Origin: Acidimicrobiales bacterium
Lineage (GTDB): Bacteria > Actinomycetota > Acidimicrobiia > Acidimicrobiales > JAHWLA01
Direction: 5' to 3'
Length of the DNA: 64,000 nt
Assembly: GCA_035536915.1 (NCBI GenBank)
Contig: DATLNE010000034.1
Span: 23,781-87,780 of the forward strand
The notes beneath the pieces are model-generated. The model ran no database searches and was not told the origin of the DNA. It was given only the letters and a program-made list of their open reading frames with translations. A program made the translations under genes and the position numbers. Numbering within the stretch: the first letter of the stretch is position 1; every line of letters begins with the position of its first letter. Shown here piece after piece: positions 7,264 through 18,562 of the stretch.

Positions 7264-9543
7264 TCAGCCGCGCCCGCCGAGCCGGAAGCGGCCTCGGGTT
7301 CGAGGCGGGGCCAACACCGTGCGCAGGAAGGCAATTGCCCCGCCCTTGTCCAAGGGGTCGTTGAGGTTGCCGCACTTGGGCGACTGCACGCACGACGGGC
7401 ACCCCGAGGCGCACGGGCACGCCTCGATGGCCTCCAGCGTGGCCGCCAGGTGCCGCTCGGCGGCCGCAAAGCCGAGCTCGGCGATCCCTGCCCCGCCGGG
7501 GTAGCCGTCGTAGATGACGATGGTCGGGCGCATGGTGTCGGCCTGCAACGCCGTCGACACCCCGCCCACGTCCCAGCGGTCGCAGATGGTGAACAGCGGC
7601 AGCATGCCGATTCCGGCGTGCTCGGCCGCGTGCAGGGTGCCCGGCACCTGGGCGGCCACCAAGCCGGCGTCGGAGAGCACGCCCTCGTCGACGGTGTACC
7701 AGAACGCCCGCGTCAGCAGCACCGACGGCGGCAGGTCCAGGGGCTCCTCGCCCAGCACCTCACCGGTGCGCAGGTCCTTGCGCTGGTAGCCGGTGACCCG
7801 CTCGGTCACCTCCACCGGCCCCACCGCCAGCCGGGCCCGTCCCACTGTGACCGCCCGCTCTTCACCGAGGATGCGGATGTCGGTGTCGGTGCGGGCCTGG
7901 GTGATCTCGGAGGGGTCGAGCGGCTCCACCCATGCTGTGCGGTCCTCCAGGTCGAGCCGCTCCACCCGGTAGTGCTGCCCCTGGTGCAGGTACACGGCGC
8001 CGGGGTGCACTGACGAGAAGGCCCGGCTCTTGTCGACGGTGCCGATCAACTGCCCCTCGGCCGACACGATGCCGTACTCCTCGTTGGTCCCCGTGCGCAG
8101 CCCCACCTGAGCGGCAGGCCGTTCCGGCCGGGCGTACACGGCCCGGCCGTTGCGCAGGCGCAGCACGTCGGCCCGCACCAAGCGGGTGATCGACTCGTCC
8201 AGGTCGTCGCCCCACCACCGGTCGTCGTCGTGGGTCAACGGCAGTTCGAACGCCGCGCACGCCACATGGGGGTCGAGCACGAAGGGGTTCGACGGGTTCA
8301 CCACCGCGGGCTCCGGGGACCGGGCGAACAACTCGGCCGGATGGGCGCAGAACCATTGGTCCAACGCGTCCTCGCCCGCCACCAACACCGCCAACGACCG
8401 CTGCTGCGCACGACCCGCCCGCCCCGCCTGCTGCCACATCGAGGCGATGGTCCCGGGGAAGCCGTTGAGGATGCAGGCGTCGAGTGAGCCCACGTCGATG
8501 CCCAACTCCAACGCATTGGTGGCCGCCACCCCCCGCAACTCGCCGCCGAACAGCAGCCGCTCGATCTCCCGCCGCTCGGTAGCCAGGTAGCCGCCCCGGT
8601 AGGGCCGTACCGACGACGCCAACTTGTCGGGCAACCGCGACTTGGCCGACGCCGCCACCAGTTCCGCCCCCTTGCGCGACCGGGTGAAGGCGATGGCCCG
8701 GTAGCCCTCCTGCACCAACGACGCCAGCACCAGCGCCGTCTCCTTGTTCGACGACTCGCGCGCCCCGCTCTCGGCGTCGAGCAGGGGTGGCTGCCACACG
8801 CCGAACAGTCGCTCGCCTCGGGGCGAACCGTCGTCGGTCACCTCGGCCACCGGCAGCCCGCACAACGCCGAGGCGAGCTCGCCGGGCTTGCCGATGGTGG
8901 CCGAGCCGAAGACGAACGTCGGCGACGAGCCGTAGTGGGCGCACAGCCGCCGCAGCCGTCGCAGCACCTGGGCCACATGGGTGCCGAAGATGCCCCGCAA
9001 CGTGTGCAGTTCGTCGAGCACCACGTAGCGCAGGCGCATGAGGAACGTGGCCCACCGGGCATGGGCCGGGAGGATTCCAATGTGGAGCATGTCGGGGTTG
9101 GTGAGCACCACGTTGGCGTGGCGGCGCACCCACCGGCGCTGCTCCTCGGGCGTGTCGCCGTCGTAGACGGCGGGAGCCATGCCCGGCACGTCCAGGGCCG
9201 CGAACGCTCGCAGCTGGTCCTGGGCCAGCGCCTTCGTCGGGTAGATGGCGAGCGCCGTGCCCTTGGCCCCGTCGAGCACGGCCTCGGCGATCGGCACCTG
9301 GTAACAGAGCGACTTGCCTGAGGCCGTGCCCGTCGCCACCGCCACCGACTGCCCGGCCCGGGCGAGCTCCACGGCGGCGGCCTGGTGGGTCCACAATCCG
9401 CCGCCCGGCAACCGGTCCGCCACCTCCGGGGGCAACGCTGTCGACAGCTCTGCCACCCGGGCGGGGCGGGCCGGGATGCGCTCCAGGTGCACGAGCCGGC
9501 CGTCGGCTGCGATCGACTGCACCAGGGCCGCCAGGTCGTGCAT
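7264..9543 (-). CDS. DEAD/DEAH-box helicase with DUF1998-like C-terminus
   Basis: 759-residue superfamily 2 helicase. Motif I is TGTASGKS at residues 71-78, motif Ia is [10 protein letters not shown], motif II is DELH at 177-180, and motif III is FGSATI. The C-terminal helicase part has [12 protein letters not shown] and the motif VI-like QQAGRAGR. Near the end [17 protein letters not shown] gives a four-cysteine cluster as in the DUF1998/MZB domain of Hrq1-like and bacterial YprA-type helicases. The role is probably DNA repair. A TANNNT box (TAGGGT) lies six bases before the ATG, so it looks leaderless. It is divergent from the anti-sigma antagonist gene. Confidence 0.9.
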   Translation of the reverse strand: MHDLAALVQSIAADGRLVHLERIPARPARVAELSTALPPEVADRLPGGGLWTHQAAAVELARAGQSVAVATGTASGKSLCYQVPIAEAVLDGAKGTALAIYPTKALAQDQLRAFAALDVPGMAPAVYDGDTPEEQRRWVRRHANVVLTNPDMLHIGILPAHARWATFLMRLRYVVLDELHTLRGIFGTHVAQVLRRLRRLCAHYGSSPTFVFGSATIGKPGELASALCGLPVAEVTDDGSPRGERLFGVWQPPLLDAESGARESSNKETALVLASLVQEGYRAIAFTRSRKGAELVAASAKSRLPDKLASSVRPYRGGYLATERREIERLLFGGELRGVAATNALELGIDVGSLDACILNGFPGTIASMWQQAGRAGRAQQRSLAVLVAGEDALDQWFCAHPAELFARSPEPAVVNPSNPFVLDPHVACAAFELPLTHDDDRWWGDDLDESITRLVRADVLRLRNGRAVYARPERPAAQVGLRTGTNEEYGIVSAEGQLIGTVDKSRAFSSVHPGAVYLHQGQHYRVERLDLEDRTAWVEPLDPSEITQARTDTDIRILGEERAVTVGRARLAVGPVEVTERVTGYQRKDLRTGEVLGEEPLDLPPSVLLTRAFWYTVDEGVLSDAGLVAAQVPGTLHAAEHAGIGMLPLFTICDRWDVGGVSTALQADTMRPTIVIYDGYPGGAGIAELGFAAAERHLAATLEAIEACPCASGCPSCVQSPKCGNLNDPLDKGGAIAFLRTVLAPPRTRGRFRLGGRG

Positions 9544-9549
9544 GTGCCG

Positions 9550-9573
9550 ACCCTACGGTGGGCACGGTAGGTT
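9550..9573. promoter_or_regulatory. Divergent -10 boxes between helicase and anti-sigma antagonist
   Basis: On the minus strand TAGGGT (complement of 9550-9555) is six bases before the helicase ATG. On the plus strand TAGGTT at 9568-9573 precedes the antagonist gene by about 60 bases, and that gene has an AGGAGG ribosome site at 9618-9623. The boxes were assigned by eye only. Confidence 0.45.
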
Positions 9574-9632
9574 TGCAGCCGTCACGCCGCCGGACGACGC
9601 GCGCTACCGGCCCGACCAGGAGGAACCAGAGG

Positions 9633-9971
9633 ATGGATCTCGGTCTCGAGGTGGACCCGGACCGCAACGGGTACACGATCCTGTCCGTTCGCGGCGAGGT
9701 CGACGTGTACACCGCACCCCGCCTTCGGGAGAAGCTCGTTGAGCTCGTCAGCGAGGGCAAGTACAAGATCGTCGTCGACCTCGAAGGCGTCGACTTCCTC
9801 GACTCCACCGGGCTCGGCGTCCTCGTCGGCGGCTTGAAGCGCCTGCGGAGCCACGACGGCGACCTCACCCTCGTCTGCACCCAGCACCGCATCCTCAAGG
9901 TCTTCGAGATCACGGGGCTGACCAAGGTCTTCGCCATCCACGAGTCCGTCGACGCCGCAGTCGCGGCGTAG
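9633..9971 (+). CDS. STAS-domain anti-sigma factor antagonist
   Basis: 112-residue single STAS domain, of the SpoIIAA/RsbV/BldG type. In such proteins the antagonist frees a sigma factor when unphosphorylated. The phosphorylation motif [12 protein letters not shown] is present with Ser58 as the expected target. The ATG at 9633 has a near-perfect AGGAGG upstream. The predicted kinase gene follows after 12 bases, making a two-gene partner switch. No cognate sigma-B-type factor is in the window. Confidence 0.9.
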   Translation: MDLGLEVDPDRNGYTILSVRGEVDVYTAPRLREKLVELVSEGKYKIVVDLEGVDFLDSTGLGVLVGGLKRLRSHDGDLTLVCTQHRILKVFEITGLTKVFAIHESVDAAVAA

Positions 9972-9983
9972 TCGACGCCGGGG

Positions 9984-10478
9984 ATGAGCCTGCTCGACGA
10001 ATCCGAAGGGGCGATCGAGCTCGAGATCCCCGCTCGCCCCGAGTACGTGGGGCTGGCCCGTCTCGTCGTCTCGTCGCTGGCGTCGAGCCGTCGCGCGCTC
10101 GAAGACGATCGCATCGACGATCTCAAGCTGGCCGTCTCCGAGGCGTGCACCAACGCCATCGAGGCCCATGCCGACCACGACGTCGACGAGCGGGTGGTGG
10201 TGCGCTGGCGCGAGTCCGGTGACCAACTCGAGGTCCAGGTCGAGGACCGGGGCCGCGGCTTCGACCCCGAGACCCTGCCCGAGCACCCCCCGGTCACCGA
10301 CCCCGACCGGCTCAACTTCGAGCGCGGCCTGGGCATCCCCTTGATCCGCACCCTGGTCGACGAGGTGGAGTTCGACCCCTCGGAGTCGGGCACCGCTGTC
10401 CGCATGGTGATGTTCTGCGGCCCCGCCGACTTGGAGCCGGCCGACATCGACCTGTGGGAGGACGAGGAGCCCGCCTAG
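9984..10478 (+). CDS. RsbW-like anti-sigma serine kinase
   Basis: 164-residue GHKL ATPase. The N-box is KLAVSEACTNAIEAH, the G1 box is VEDRGRGFDP, and the G2 region is ERGLGIPLIRTLVDEV. This is the HATPase_c_2 layout of anti-sigma kinases, and the partner would be the STAS protein encoded just upstream. A C-terminal acidic tail (DIDLWEDEEPA) is extra. Its stop overlaps the GTG of the OB-fold gene (TAGTG), so the three genes are co-transcribed. Confidence 0.87.
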   Translation: MSLLDESEGAIELEIPARPEYVGLARLVVSSLASSRRALEDDRIDDLKLAVSEACTNAIEAHADHDVDERVVVRWRESGDQLEVQVEDRGRGFDPETLPEHPPVTDPDRLNFERGLGIPLIRTLVDEVEFDPSESGTAVRMVMFCGPADLEPADIDLWEDEEPA

Positions 10479-10843
10479 TGGCCCTGCGCAAGATGCTCCA
10501 CAAGCTCACCACCTCGGTGAGCGACCTCGACCGGGAGGACTTGCGCGAGTTCTGCTCCCACGTCCCCGGCACCATCCCCATCGGCGAGGCCAAGGCCCGC
10601 CAGGAGATCCGGGTGACGGGTGAGGTCACCTTCGTGCGCATCGTGCCCCGCCCCAACGGTTCGCCGTGGCTGGAGGCCACCGTCAACGACGGCACCGGCT
10701 CGCTGGTGGTGATGTGGACGGGCCGCCGGCGGGTGGCCGGCATCCGCGGCGGGCGCCGCCTGATTGTCAGCGGCCGGGGCTCGGCCAGCGGCCCCGGCGG
10801 CCGCCTCCTCGTCTACAACCCGGTGTACGAACTGCTGCCGTAG
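10478..10843 (+). CDS. OB-fold nucleic-acid-binding protein
   Basis: 121-residue protein with an OB-fold (QEIRVTGEVTFVRIVPRPNGSPWLEATVNDGTGSL) and ending VYNPVYELLP. This matches the small actinobacterial OB-fold family often encoded beside TrkA genes. The GTG start overlaps the kinase stop. The next gene is convergent and begins only 13 bases away. Its exact role is unknown, and nucleic-acid binding is inferred from the fold. Confidence 0.8.
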   Translation: MALRKMLHKLTTSVSDLDREDLREFCSHVPGTIPIGEAKARQEIRVTGEVTFVRIVPRPNGSPWLEATVNDGTGSLVVMWTGRRRVAGIRGGRRLIVSGRGSASGPGGRLLVYNPVYELLP

Positions 10844-10856
10844 CTCGTGGGGCGGT

Positions 10857-11513
10857 TCAGCGGCCCACGAGGATGCGCTTTACGTGGTCCTCGGAGTCGG
10901 CCGTCACCAAGGCCAGGACCTCGTCGCCCCCGGCGAGCACGGTGTCGCCTCGGGGCACCACCACGTGGCCGCCCCGCACGATGGCTACCACGGTGGCGTC
11001 GCGGGGCACCCCGAGCTCGGCGATGGGCTGGCCTACCGCAGGCGAGTCGCCCGCCAGGGTGACCTCGACCAGCTGCGCGTCCTGGAACTGCAGCAGGCGC
11101 ACCAGCGAGCCGACCGACACCGCTTCTTCCACCAGGGCGGTAAGCAGGTGCGGGGTCGACACCGACACGTCGACGCCCCACGTCTCGTTGAACAACCAGT
11201 GGTTCTTGGGGTGGTTCACCCGGGCCACCACCCGGGGCACGGCGAACTCCTGCTTGGCCAGCAACGAGATGACGAGGTTGTCCTCGTCGTCGCCGGTGGC
11301 GGCCACCACCACGTCGACCTCGGCCAGGCCCGCCTCGTGCAGCGAGTTGACCTCGCACGCGTCGCCCACGAACCAGTTGACGTCGACGGTGGCCCGGATG
11401 CGGGCCACCAAGTCGGGGTCCTGCTCGATCAGCAACACCTCGTGGCCCGCCTGGGCCAGGTCGGCGGCGATGTAGGTGCCGACGTTGCCGGCACCAGCAA
11501 TGGCAACGCGCAT
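10857..11513 (-). CDS. TrkA-like K+ channel/transport regulatory subunit
   Basis: 218-residue cytoplasmic protein with an N-terminal NAD-binding RCK domain (VAIAGAGNVGTYIAADLAQAGHEV, Asp/Glu at the end of strand 2) and a C-terminal RCK_C/TrkA_C domain (SLVRLLQFQDAQLVEVTLAGDSPAVGQPIAEL). Such subunits gate K+ uptake, and TrkA_C domains can bind c-di-AMP in other bacteria. It lies two bases downstream of a paralogous trkA gene in the same orientation. The KimA-like permease is divergent. Confidence 0.88.
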   Translation of the reverse strand: MRVAIAGAGNVGTYIAADLAQAGHEVLLIEQDPDLVARIRATVDVNWFVGDACEVNSLHEAGLAEVDVVVAATGDDEDNLVISLLAKQEFAVPRVVARVNHPKNHWLFNETWGVDVSVSTPHLLTALVEEAVSVGSLVRLLQFQDAQLVEVTLAGDSPAVGQPIAELGVPRDATVVAIVRGGHVVVPRGDTVLAGGDEVLALVTADSEDHVKRILVGR

Positions 11514-11515
11514 CG

Positions 11516-12178
11516 TTAGTGGTCCTCCCCGCCCGAACGCAGGCGCTGGTCGAGGTCGTCGAAGGCGTCCTTCATGACGGTGAAGTGCAGGACGTCGCCC
11601 TCTTGGCCGACCACGTCGGGGCCGGCCATGCGCACCGTGCCGCCCCGGGTGACCGCCGTCAGCCGGAACTTGTCGGGCTCGCCCATCTCGGCCAGCTTCT
11701 TGCCCGCCCACCCCTCGGGCAGCGCCCGCTCGACGATGTTCACGCCGCCGGTGGCGTCTGTCCACTCGGTCGTGCTGCTGTTCTCGAACAGCCGGCGCAT
11801 GACCTGGTCGGTGGTCCACGTGACGGTGGCCACCGTCGGGATGCCGAGGCGCTGGTAGATCACGGCCCGGCGCGGGTCGTAGATGCGGGCGACGACCTGG
11901 GGGATCTCGTAGGTCTCGCGAGCGATGCGCGCCGTGAGGATGTTGGTGTTGTCGCCGCTGGTCACGGCGGCCAGCGCCGAGGCCTCCTGCACCCCCGCCT
12001 GCTCGAGGTGGTCGCGGTCGAAACCGAAGCCGAGCACGGCCCGTCCGCTGAACCGTTCAGGCAGGCGCCGGAAGGCGTTGCGGCGTTTGTCGATGACGGC
12101 GACCGAGTGGCCGGCGCGGTCGAGGTTCACGGCCAGTTCGGAACCCACCCGGCCGCAGCCGACGACGATTACGTGCAT
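11516..12178 (-). CDS. TrkA-like K+ transport regulatory protein
   Basis: 220-residue second TrkA protein. The RCK_N part has HVIVVGCGRVGSELAVNLDRAGHSVAVIDK and the C-terminal RCK_C part has GGVNIVERALPEGWAGKKLAEM. It is the first gene of a two-gene minus-strand operon, and the divergent gene encodes a KimA-type K+ permease. This trkA-trkA/permease layout is common in actinobacteria. The spacing to the second trkA is two bases, so the proteins are likely made in equal amounts. Confidence 0.88.
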   Translation of the reverse strand: MHVIVVGCGRVGSELAVNLDRAGHSVAVIDKRRNAFRRLPERFSGRAVLGFGFDRDHLEQAGVQEASALAAVTSGDNTNILTARIARETYEIPQVVARIYDPRRAVIYQRLGIPTVATVTWTTDQVMRRLFENSSTTEWTDATGGVNIVERALPEGWAGKKLAEMGEPDKFRLTAVTRGGTVRMAGPDVVGQEGDVLHFTVMKDAFDDLDQRLRSGGEDH

Positions 12179-12227
12179 GGCGCCCCATGAAAATCGCTCG
12201 GCGTAGCCGGCACAACTCCGGGGGGCG

Positions 12228-12233
12228 TATCGT
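12228..12233 (+). promoter_or_regulatory. -10 box of the KimA-like gene (leaderless)
   Basis: TATCGT at 12228-12233 ends eight bases before the GTG at 12242, so the transcript would begin at or next to the start codon. No room is left for a ydaO-type riboswitch, which suggests that any c-di-AMP control would act on the protein. Confidence 0.4.
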
Positions 12234-12241
12234 CACCCGCC

Positions 12242-14149
12242 GTGTTCGAATTGCTGAAGCGGCTGCTCGTCGGGCGGCCCCTGTCGACGGCGGAGCAGGA
12301 GCACCAACGGCTGCCCAAGTCCGTTGCCCTGGCGACCTTCTCGTCCGACCCCATCTCGTCCACCGCGTACGCCACCGAAGAGATCCTCTTCGTCACCGCC
12401 GCGGGCGCATCGAGCCTGGCCCTCGGGCTCTCGAAGCTCGTGCCCATGTCGATCGCCGTCGCCGCGCTGCTGATCATCGTGGTGACGTCGTACCGCCAGA
12501 CGATCCACGCCTACCCGCAGGGCGGCGGCTCCTACGTTGTCAGCCGCGAGAACCTGGGCAAGTACCCCTCGCTGGTGGCGGGTGCGTCGCTGCTCGTTGA
12601 CTACATCCTCACCGTGGCCGTATCGGTGTCGGCCGGCGTGGCCGCTCTCATCTCGCTGCCCGCCTTCCACGACTGGCACGACAAGCGGGTGCTGATCTGC
12701 CTGGGCTTCGTCGTCGCCCTCACCCTGGGCAACCTGCGGGGCCTCAAGGAGTCGGGGAAGATCTTCGCCGCCCCTACCTACATCTACATCGTCTCCTTGG
12801 CCGCGCTGGTGGGCTACGGGCTGTTCCAGGACTTCTTCGGCGACCTCAAGCCGGTGCCGTTCGACCCCGAGCGGGCCAAGCACATCGCCGAGGCGGGCGG
12901 GTCGCTCACCTTGTTCATCATCCTGCGGGGCTTCTCGTCGGGCGCCGTGGCCCTTTCAGGCATCGAGGCCTTGGCCGACGGCGTGCCCGCCTTCCGCAAG
13001 CCGGAGGCCAAGAACGCCGCCAGCACCCTCACGATCATGGCGGTCATCCTCGGCTTCCTGTTCTTCGGCGTGTCGCTGCTGGCCAGCCACCTGCACCCCA
13101 TCCCCACCCACGACGAGACCGTCATCTCGCAGATGGCGCGGGCGGTGTTCGGCGAGGGCTTCATGCACGTGCTGCTGCAGTTCGCCACCGCGGGCATCCT
13201 CATCCTGGCGGCCAACACGGCCTACGCCGACTTCCCCCGGCTGTCGTCGATCATCGCCCGCGACGGCTACCTCCCCCGGCAGTTCGGCAACCGGGGCGAC
13301 CGCCTCGTCTACTCCAACGGCATCGTGTTCCTGGCCGTGTTCGCCTCGGTCCTGCTCATCGCCTTCGGCGGCATCACCACGGCGTTGATCCCGCTCTACG
13401 CGGTGGGCGTGTTCACCTCGTTCACCCTGAGCCAAGCGGGCATGGTCGTGCGCCACCGCAAGCTCCAGGGCGCCGGGTGGCGGCGCAACATGGCGCTCAA
13501 CGCCTTCGGCTCGTTCGCCACCTTCACCGTCCTCATGATCGTCAGCGTCACCAAGTTCACCGTGGGGGCCTGGCTGCCGATCGTGGTGATCCCGACCATC
13601 GTGGCCATCCTGTTGACCATCAAGGGCCACTACGACTTGGTGGGCAAGGCGCTGGCCATCGCGCCCCACGAGGTGCGGCCCGAGGTCTTCCAGCACACCG
13701 TGGTGGTGTTGGTGGGACGGGTACACCGGGGCGTGCTCAAGGCGCTCGGCTACGCCAAGTCCTTGCACCCCGACCACCTGGCCGCCGTCTACGTGTCGTA
13801 CGAGGACGACGACCGCGAGGACCTCCAGCGCCAGTGGGAGGCCTACAACATCGACGTGCCGCTGGAGATCGTGCACTCGCCGTACCGCGACCTGGTGGAG
13901 CCGGTGGAGCGCTACCTCGACGAGCTCGACGCCCGCTGGCACAACGACACCATCACCGTGATCATCCCGGAGTTCGTGATGGGCAAGCTCTACGACCCCC
14001 GCAACCTGCTGCACAACCAGAGCGCCTTCGCCTTGAAGGCCGCACTGCTGAACCGGGCGGGCACGGTGGTCACCTCGGTGCCGTACCACGTGGGCGCCGC
14101 GTTGGAGGCCGCCAAACGAGGCGCCAAGGACGTGCCCGAACCGCTTTAG
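12242..14149 (+). CDS. KimA-like APC-family potassium permease
   Basis: 635-residue integral membrane protein. The N-terminal cytoplasmic start (LPKSVALATFSSDPISSTAYATEEIL) is characteristic of KimA/YdaO K+ importers. About twelve helices follow, with the APC consensus run GGGSYVVSRENLG and the segment IALSGIEALADGVPAF (here VALSGIEALADG). The last 200 residues form a cytoplasmic domain resembling a universal stress fold (HTVVVLVGRVHRGVLKAL). The family imports K+ with protons and is inhibited by c-di-AMP in Bacillus. Flanking trkA genes and disA elsewhere in the window fit this. Confidence 0.82.
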   Translation: MFELLKRLLVGRPLSTAEQEHQRLPKSVALATFSSDPISSTAYATEEILFVTAAGASSLALGLSKLVPMSIAVAALLIIVVTSYRQTIHAYPQGGGSYVVSRENLGKYPSLVAGASLLVDYILTVAVSVSAGVAALISLPAFHDWHDKRVLICLGFVVALTLGNLRGLKESGKIFAAPTYIYIVSLAALVGYGLFQDFFGDLKPVPFDPERAKHIAEAGGSLTLFIILRGFSSGAVALSGIEALADGVPAFRKPEAKNAASTLTIMAVILGFLFFGVSLLASHLHPIPTHDETVISQMARAVFGEGFMHVLLQFATAGILILAANTAYADFPRLSSIIARDGYLPRQFGNRGDRLVYSNGIVFLAVFASVLLIAFGGITTALIPLYAVGVFTSFTLSQAGMVVRHRKLQGAGWRRNMALNAFGSFATFTVLMIVSVTKFTVGAWLPIVVIPTIVAILLTIKGHYDLVGKALAIAPHEVRPEVFQHTVVVLVGRVHRGVLKALGYAKSLHPDHLAAVYVSYEDDDREDLQRQWEAYNIDVPLEIVHSPYRDLVEPVERYLDELDARWHNDTITVIIPEFVMGKLYDPRNLLHNQSAFALKAALLNRAGTVVTSVPYHVGAALEAAKRGAKDVPEPL

Positions 14150-14160
14150 ACTGCAGCCTC

Positions 14161-14213
14161 GGTGCGCCGGGAAGCCTGGTCGGCAGTCCCTTCGCCGACC
14201 CCCGGAGAGCGCC
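14161..14213 (+). promoter_or_regulatory. Structured leader RNA of nhaA, candidate alkali-ion riboswitch
   Basis: Three nested helices fill the 53 bases before the GTG. GGTGC (14161-14165) pairs with GCGCC (14209-14213), CCGG (14167-14170) with CCGG (14202-14205), and GGTCGGC (14178-14184) with GCCGACC (14194-14200). The asymmetric internal loop is GAAGCCT. The ribosome site GGAG (14204-14207) is inside the paired region and the outer helix abuts the start codon, so folding would block translation. Size and gene context recall the nhaA-I motif (a Li+/Na+-related riboswitch), but I could not compare it with the consensus. Confidence 0.55.
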
Positions 14214-15302
14214 GTGCGCAGTAGCCCGTCCCGTCTCGTTACCCGCTTCCTCCACGCCGAGGCCGCGGGCGGCGTCGTCCTGCTGGTGGCTGCCGCCGTG
14301 GCGCTGGTGTGGGCCAACTCGCCATGGGACCACGGCTACCACTCGGTGTTCAACCACGACGTCCAGCACTGGGTGAACGAAGGCCTGATGACGGTGTTCT
14401 TCTTCGTCGTGGGGCTGGAGATCAAGCGGGAGCTGGTGGCGGGCGAGCTGCGCGAGTGGCGCACGGCCGCCGTGCCCGCCGTCGCCGCCGTGGGCGGCAT
14501 GGTGGTGCCCGCCCTGTTTTACGTGGTGGTGGCCCGTGACCGCGGGTGGGGCATCCCCATGGCCACCGACATCGCCTTCGCCGTCGGGCTGATGGCGCTG
14601 TTGGGGCGACGGGTGCCCGGCAGCCTCAAGTTGTTCCTGCTGACGCTGGCTGTCGTCGACGACATCGGCGCCATCTTGGTCATCGCCCTCTTCTACAGCG
14701 CGGGCGTCAAGCCCCTGTTCCTGCTCGGCGCGGCCGCGGCCGTCGCCCTCGTCTTCGTGGTGCGCAACCGGCCCGTGCTGGCCCTTGTCGCCGGCGTGCT
14801 GGTGTGGGCGGCGCTCTACAACTCCGGCGTGCACGCCACCTTGGCGGGCGTCGTCGTCGGCCTCATGCTCCCGCAGGCCACCGTCGAAGGGCTGGAGGAC
14901 CGGCTGCATCCGTGGTCGGCCTTCCTCGTGGTCCCGCTGTTCGCATTGGCCAACGCGGGCGTGCGCCTCGACAGCGAGTCCATCGGCAACGCCGTCGAGT
15001 CGCCCATCGCCATCGGCGTGGTGCTCGGCCTGGTGGTGGGCAAGCCGGTGGGCATCGCCCTGGCTTCGTGGGCGGCCGTGCGCTCGGGGCTGGGCACGTT
15101 GCCGCGGGGTGCGTCGTGGCCGCAGCTGATCGCCACCGGCGCCGTGGCGGGCGTGGGCTTCACCGTGTCGTTGTTCGTGACCGGCCTGGCCTTCCCCGAT
15201 CCGGCGGTGGCGGCCACCGCCATCGTGGGGGTGCTGGCGGCCTCCGCCCTGTCGGCCGTCCTGGGCATTGCCGGCTTGACGTTTTGGGGGACCAAAACCT
15301 AA
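14214..15302 (+). CDS. nhaA: NhaA Na+/H+ antiporter
   Basis: 362-residue membrane antiporter. Diagnostic parts are ALVWANSPW after the first helix, MTVFFFVVGLEIKREL, PMATDIAFAVGLMALLG with the two membrane Asp residues near TDIAF and DDIGAI, and a conserved GVHATLAGVVVGLMLP. It exports Na+ or Li+ in exchange for protons. The GTG start directly abuts a folded leader that hides its ribosome site. It is followed after 18 bases by a DtxR-type regulator gene and then the H+-PPase, so the ion genes may be co-expressed. Confidence 0.93.
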   Translation: MRSSPSRLVTRFLHAEAAGGVVLLVAAAVALVWANSPWDHGYHSVFNHDVQHWVNEGLMTVFFFVVGLEIKRELVAGELREWRTAAVPAVAAVGGMVVPALFYVVVARDRGWGIPMATDIAFAVGLMALLGRRVPGSLKLFLLTLAVVDDIGAILVIALFYSAGVKPLFLLGAAAAVALVFVVRNRPVLALVAGVLVWAALYNSGVHATLAGVVVGLMLPQATVEGLEDRLHPWSAFLVVPLFALANAGVRLDSESIGNAVESPIAIGVVLGLVVGKPVGIALASWAAVRSGLGTLPRGASWPQLIATGAVAGVGFTVSLFVTGLAFPDPAVAATAIVGVLAASALSAVLGIAGLTFWGTKT

Positions 15303-15320
15303 TTTCTGCGCTCGGCGAAT

Positions 15321-16000
15321 ATGGATCTCACTCTTTCGAAGTCCGAGCGCGAGACGCTGAAGGCCATCTACCGGCAATCGGTCAGCGGGGACGCCCACAC
15401 GGGTGACCTGGCCGAGGCCCTGGGGGTCAGCCCTGGCACGGTGACGGCCACGATCAAGCGGTTGGCCGAACGCGACCTGGCGGAGCACAAGCCGTACCGG
15501 GGAGTGCTGCTCACTCCGGTCGGGCGCCGGGTTGCGGTGGGGGCCATCCGCCGCCACCGCATCGTGGAGCGGTTCCTGGCCGACATGCTCGGCTACGCCT
15601 GGAACGAGGCCGACCGCTTGGCCGGCTCGTTCGAGCACGACCTCCCGCAAGAGGTGGAGGACCGGCTGTACGTCGCCCTCCATCGCCCCGCCACCTGCCC
15701 GCACGGGTTCCCCATCCCGGAGCCCGAGGTGCTCGACATCCCCGAGCTGCCGCCCCTCTACGACCTGGAGCCCGGCGACATCGCCGTAGTGGCCGTGCCC
15801 GGCTCCACCGACCCCGAGGTCATCACCTTCCTCGACACCCTGGGCCTGCGCCCGGGCGTGCGGGTGGAGGTTCGGGAGAAGCACCCCTTCGACGGTCCGC
15901 TGGTGCTGCGGGTCGAAGGCCACGACCGCACCGTGGGCGAACGAGTCGCCCGCCAGATCTACGTACGCAAAGAAGACGAAGCAGAGAGAAAGGAATCAGC

Positions 16001-16004
<4 letters not shown>
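15321..16004 (+). CDS. DtxR/MntR-family metal-dependent regulator
   Basis: 227-residue DNA-binding protein. Residues 1-65 form a winged helix (TGDLAEALGVSPGTVTATIKRLAERDL). The metal-binding dimerisation domain includes HRIVERFLADMLGYAWNEADRLAGSFEHDL and the His-rich CPHGFPIP. The C-terminal FeoA/SH3-like domain has LEPGDIAVVAVPGS. It is nested between nhaA and the pyrophosphatase gene, which it overlaps by ATGA. Whether it senses Mn or Fe cannot be told from the sequence. Location suggests it may sense a cation relevant to transport. Confidence 0.83.
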
Positions 16005-18463
<2,459 letters not shown>

Positions 18464-18472
18464 GACTTTCCG

Positions 18473-18520
18473 TTCTGGCACCGAGATCACGGCTTGTACG
18501 GCGTGATCTCGGTGCCAGAA
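18473..18520. repeat. Perfect 19-bp inverted repeat, TTCTGG-type hairpin
   Basis: The left arm 18473-18491 starts TTCTGGCACCGAGATC. The right arm 18502-18520 is its exact complement and ends CCAGAA. The loop is ten bases. It sits between the convergent hppA and secreted-protein genes and may terminate transcription in both directions, although there is no U-tract. It shares its outer TTCTGG/CCAGAA with the elements at 26909, 38759 and 40913. Confidence 0.9.
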
Positions 18521-18562
18521 GCGCGTCTCAGGACCGACGTACCCCTGCGGGAACGGACACGC

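Noticed and set aside
14161..14213. A cobalamin or SAM riboswitch before nhaA
   Set aside because: Too short, and none of the conserved boxes of those classes are present.
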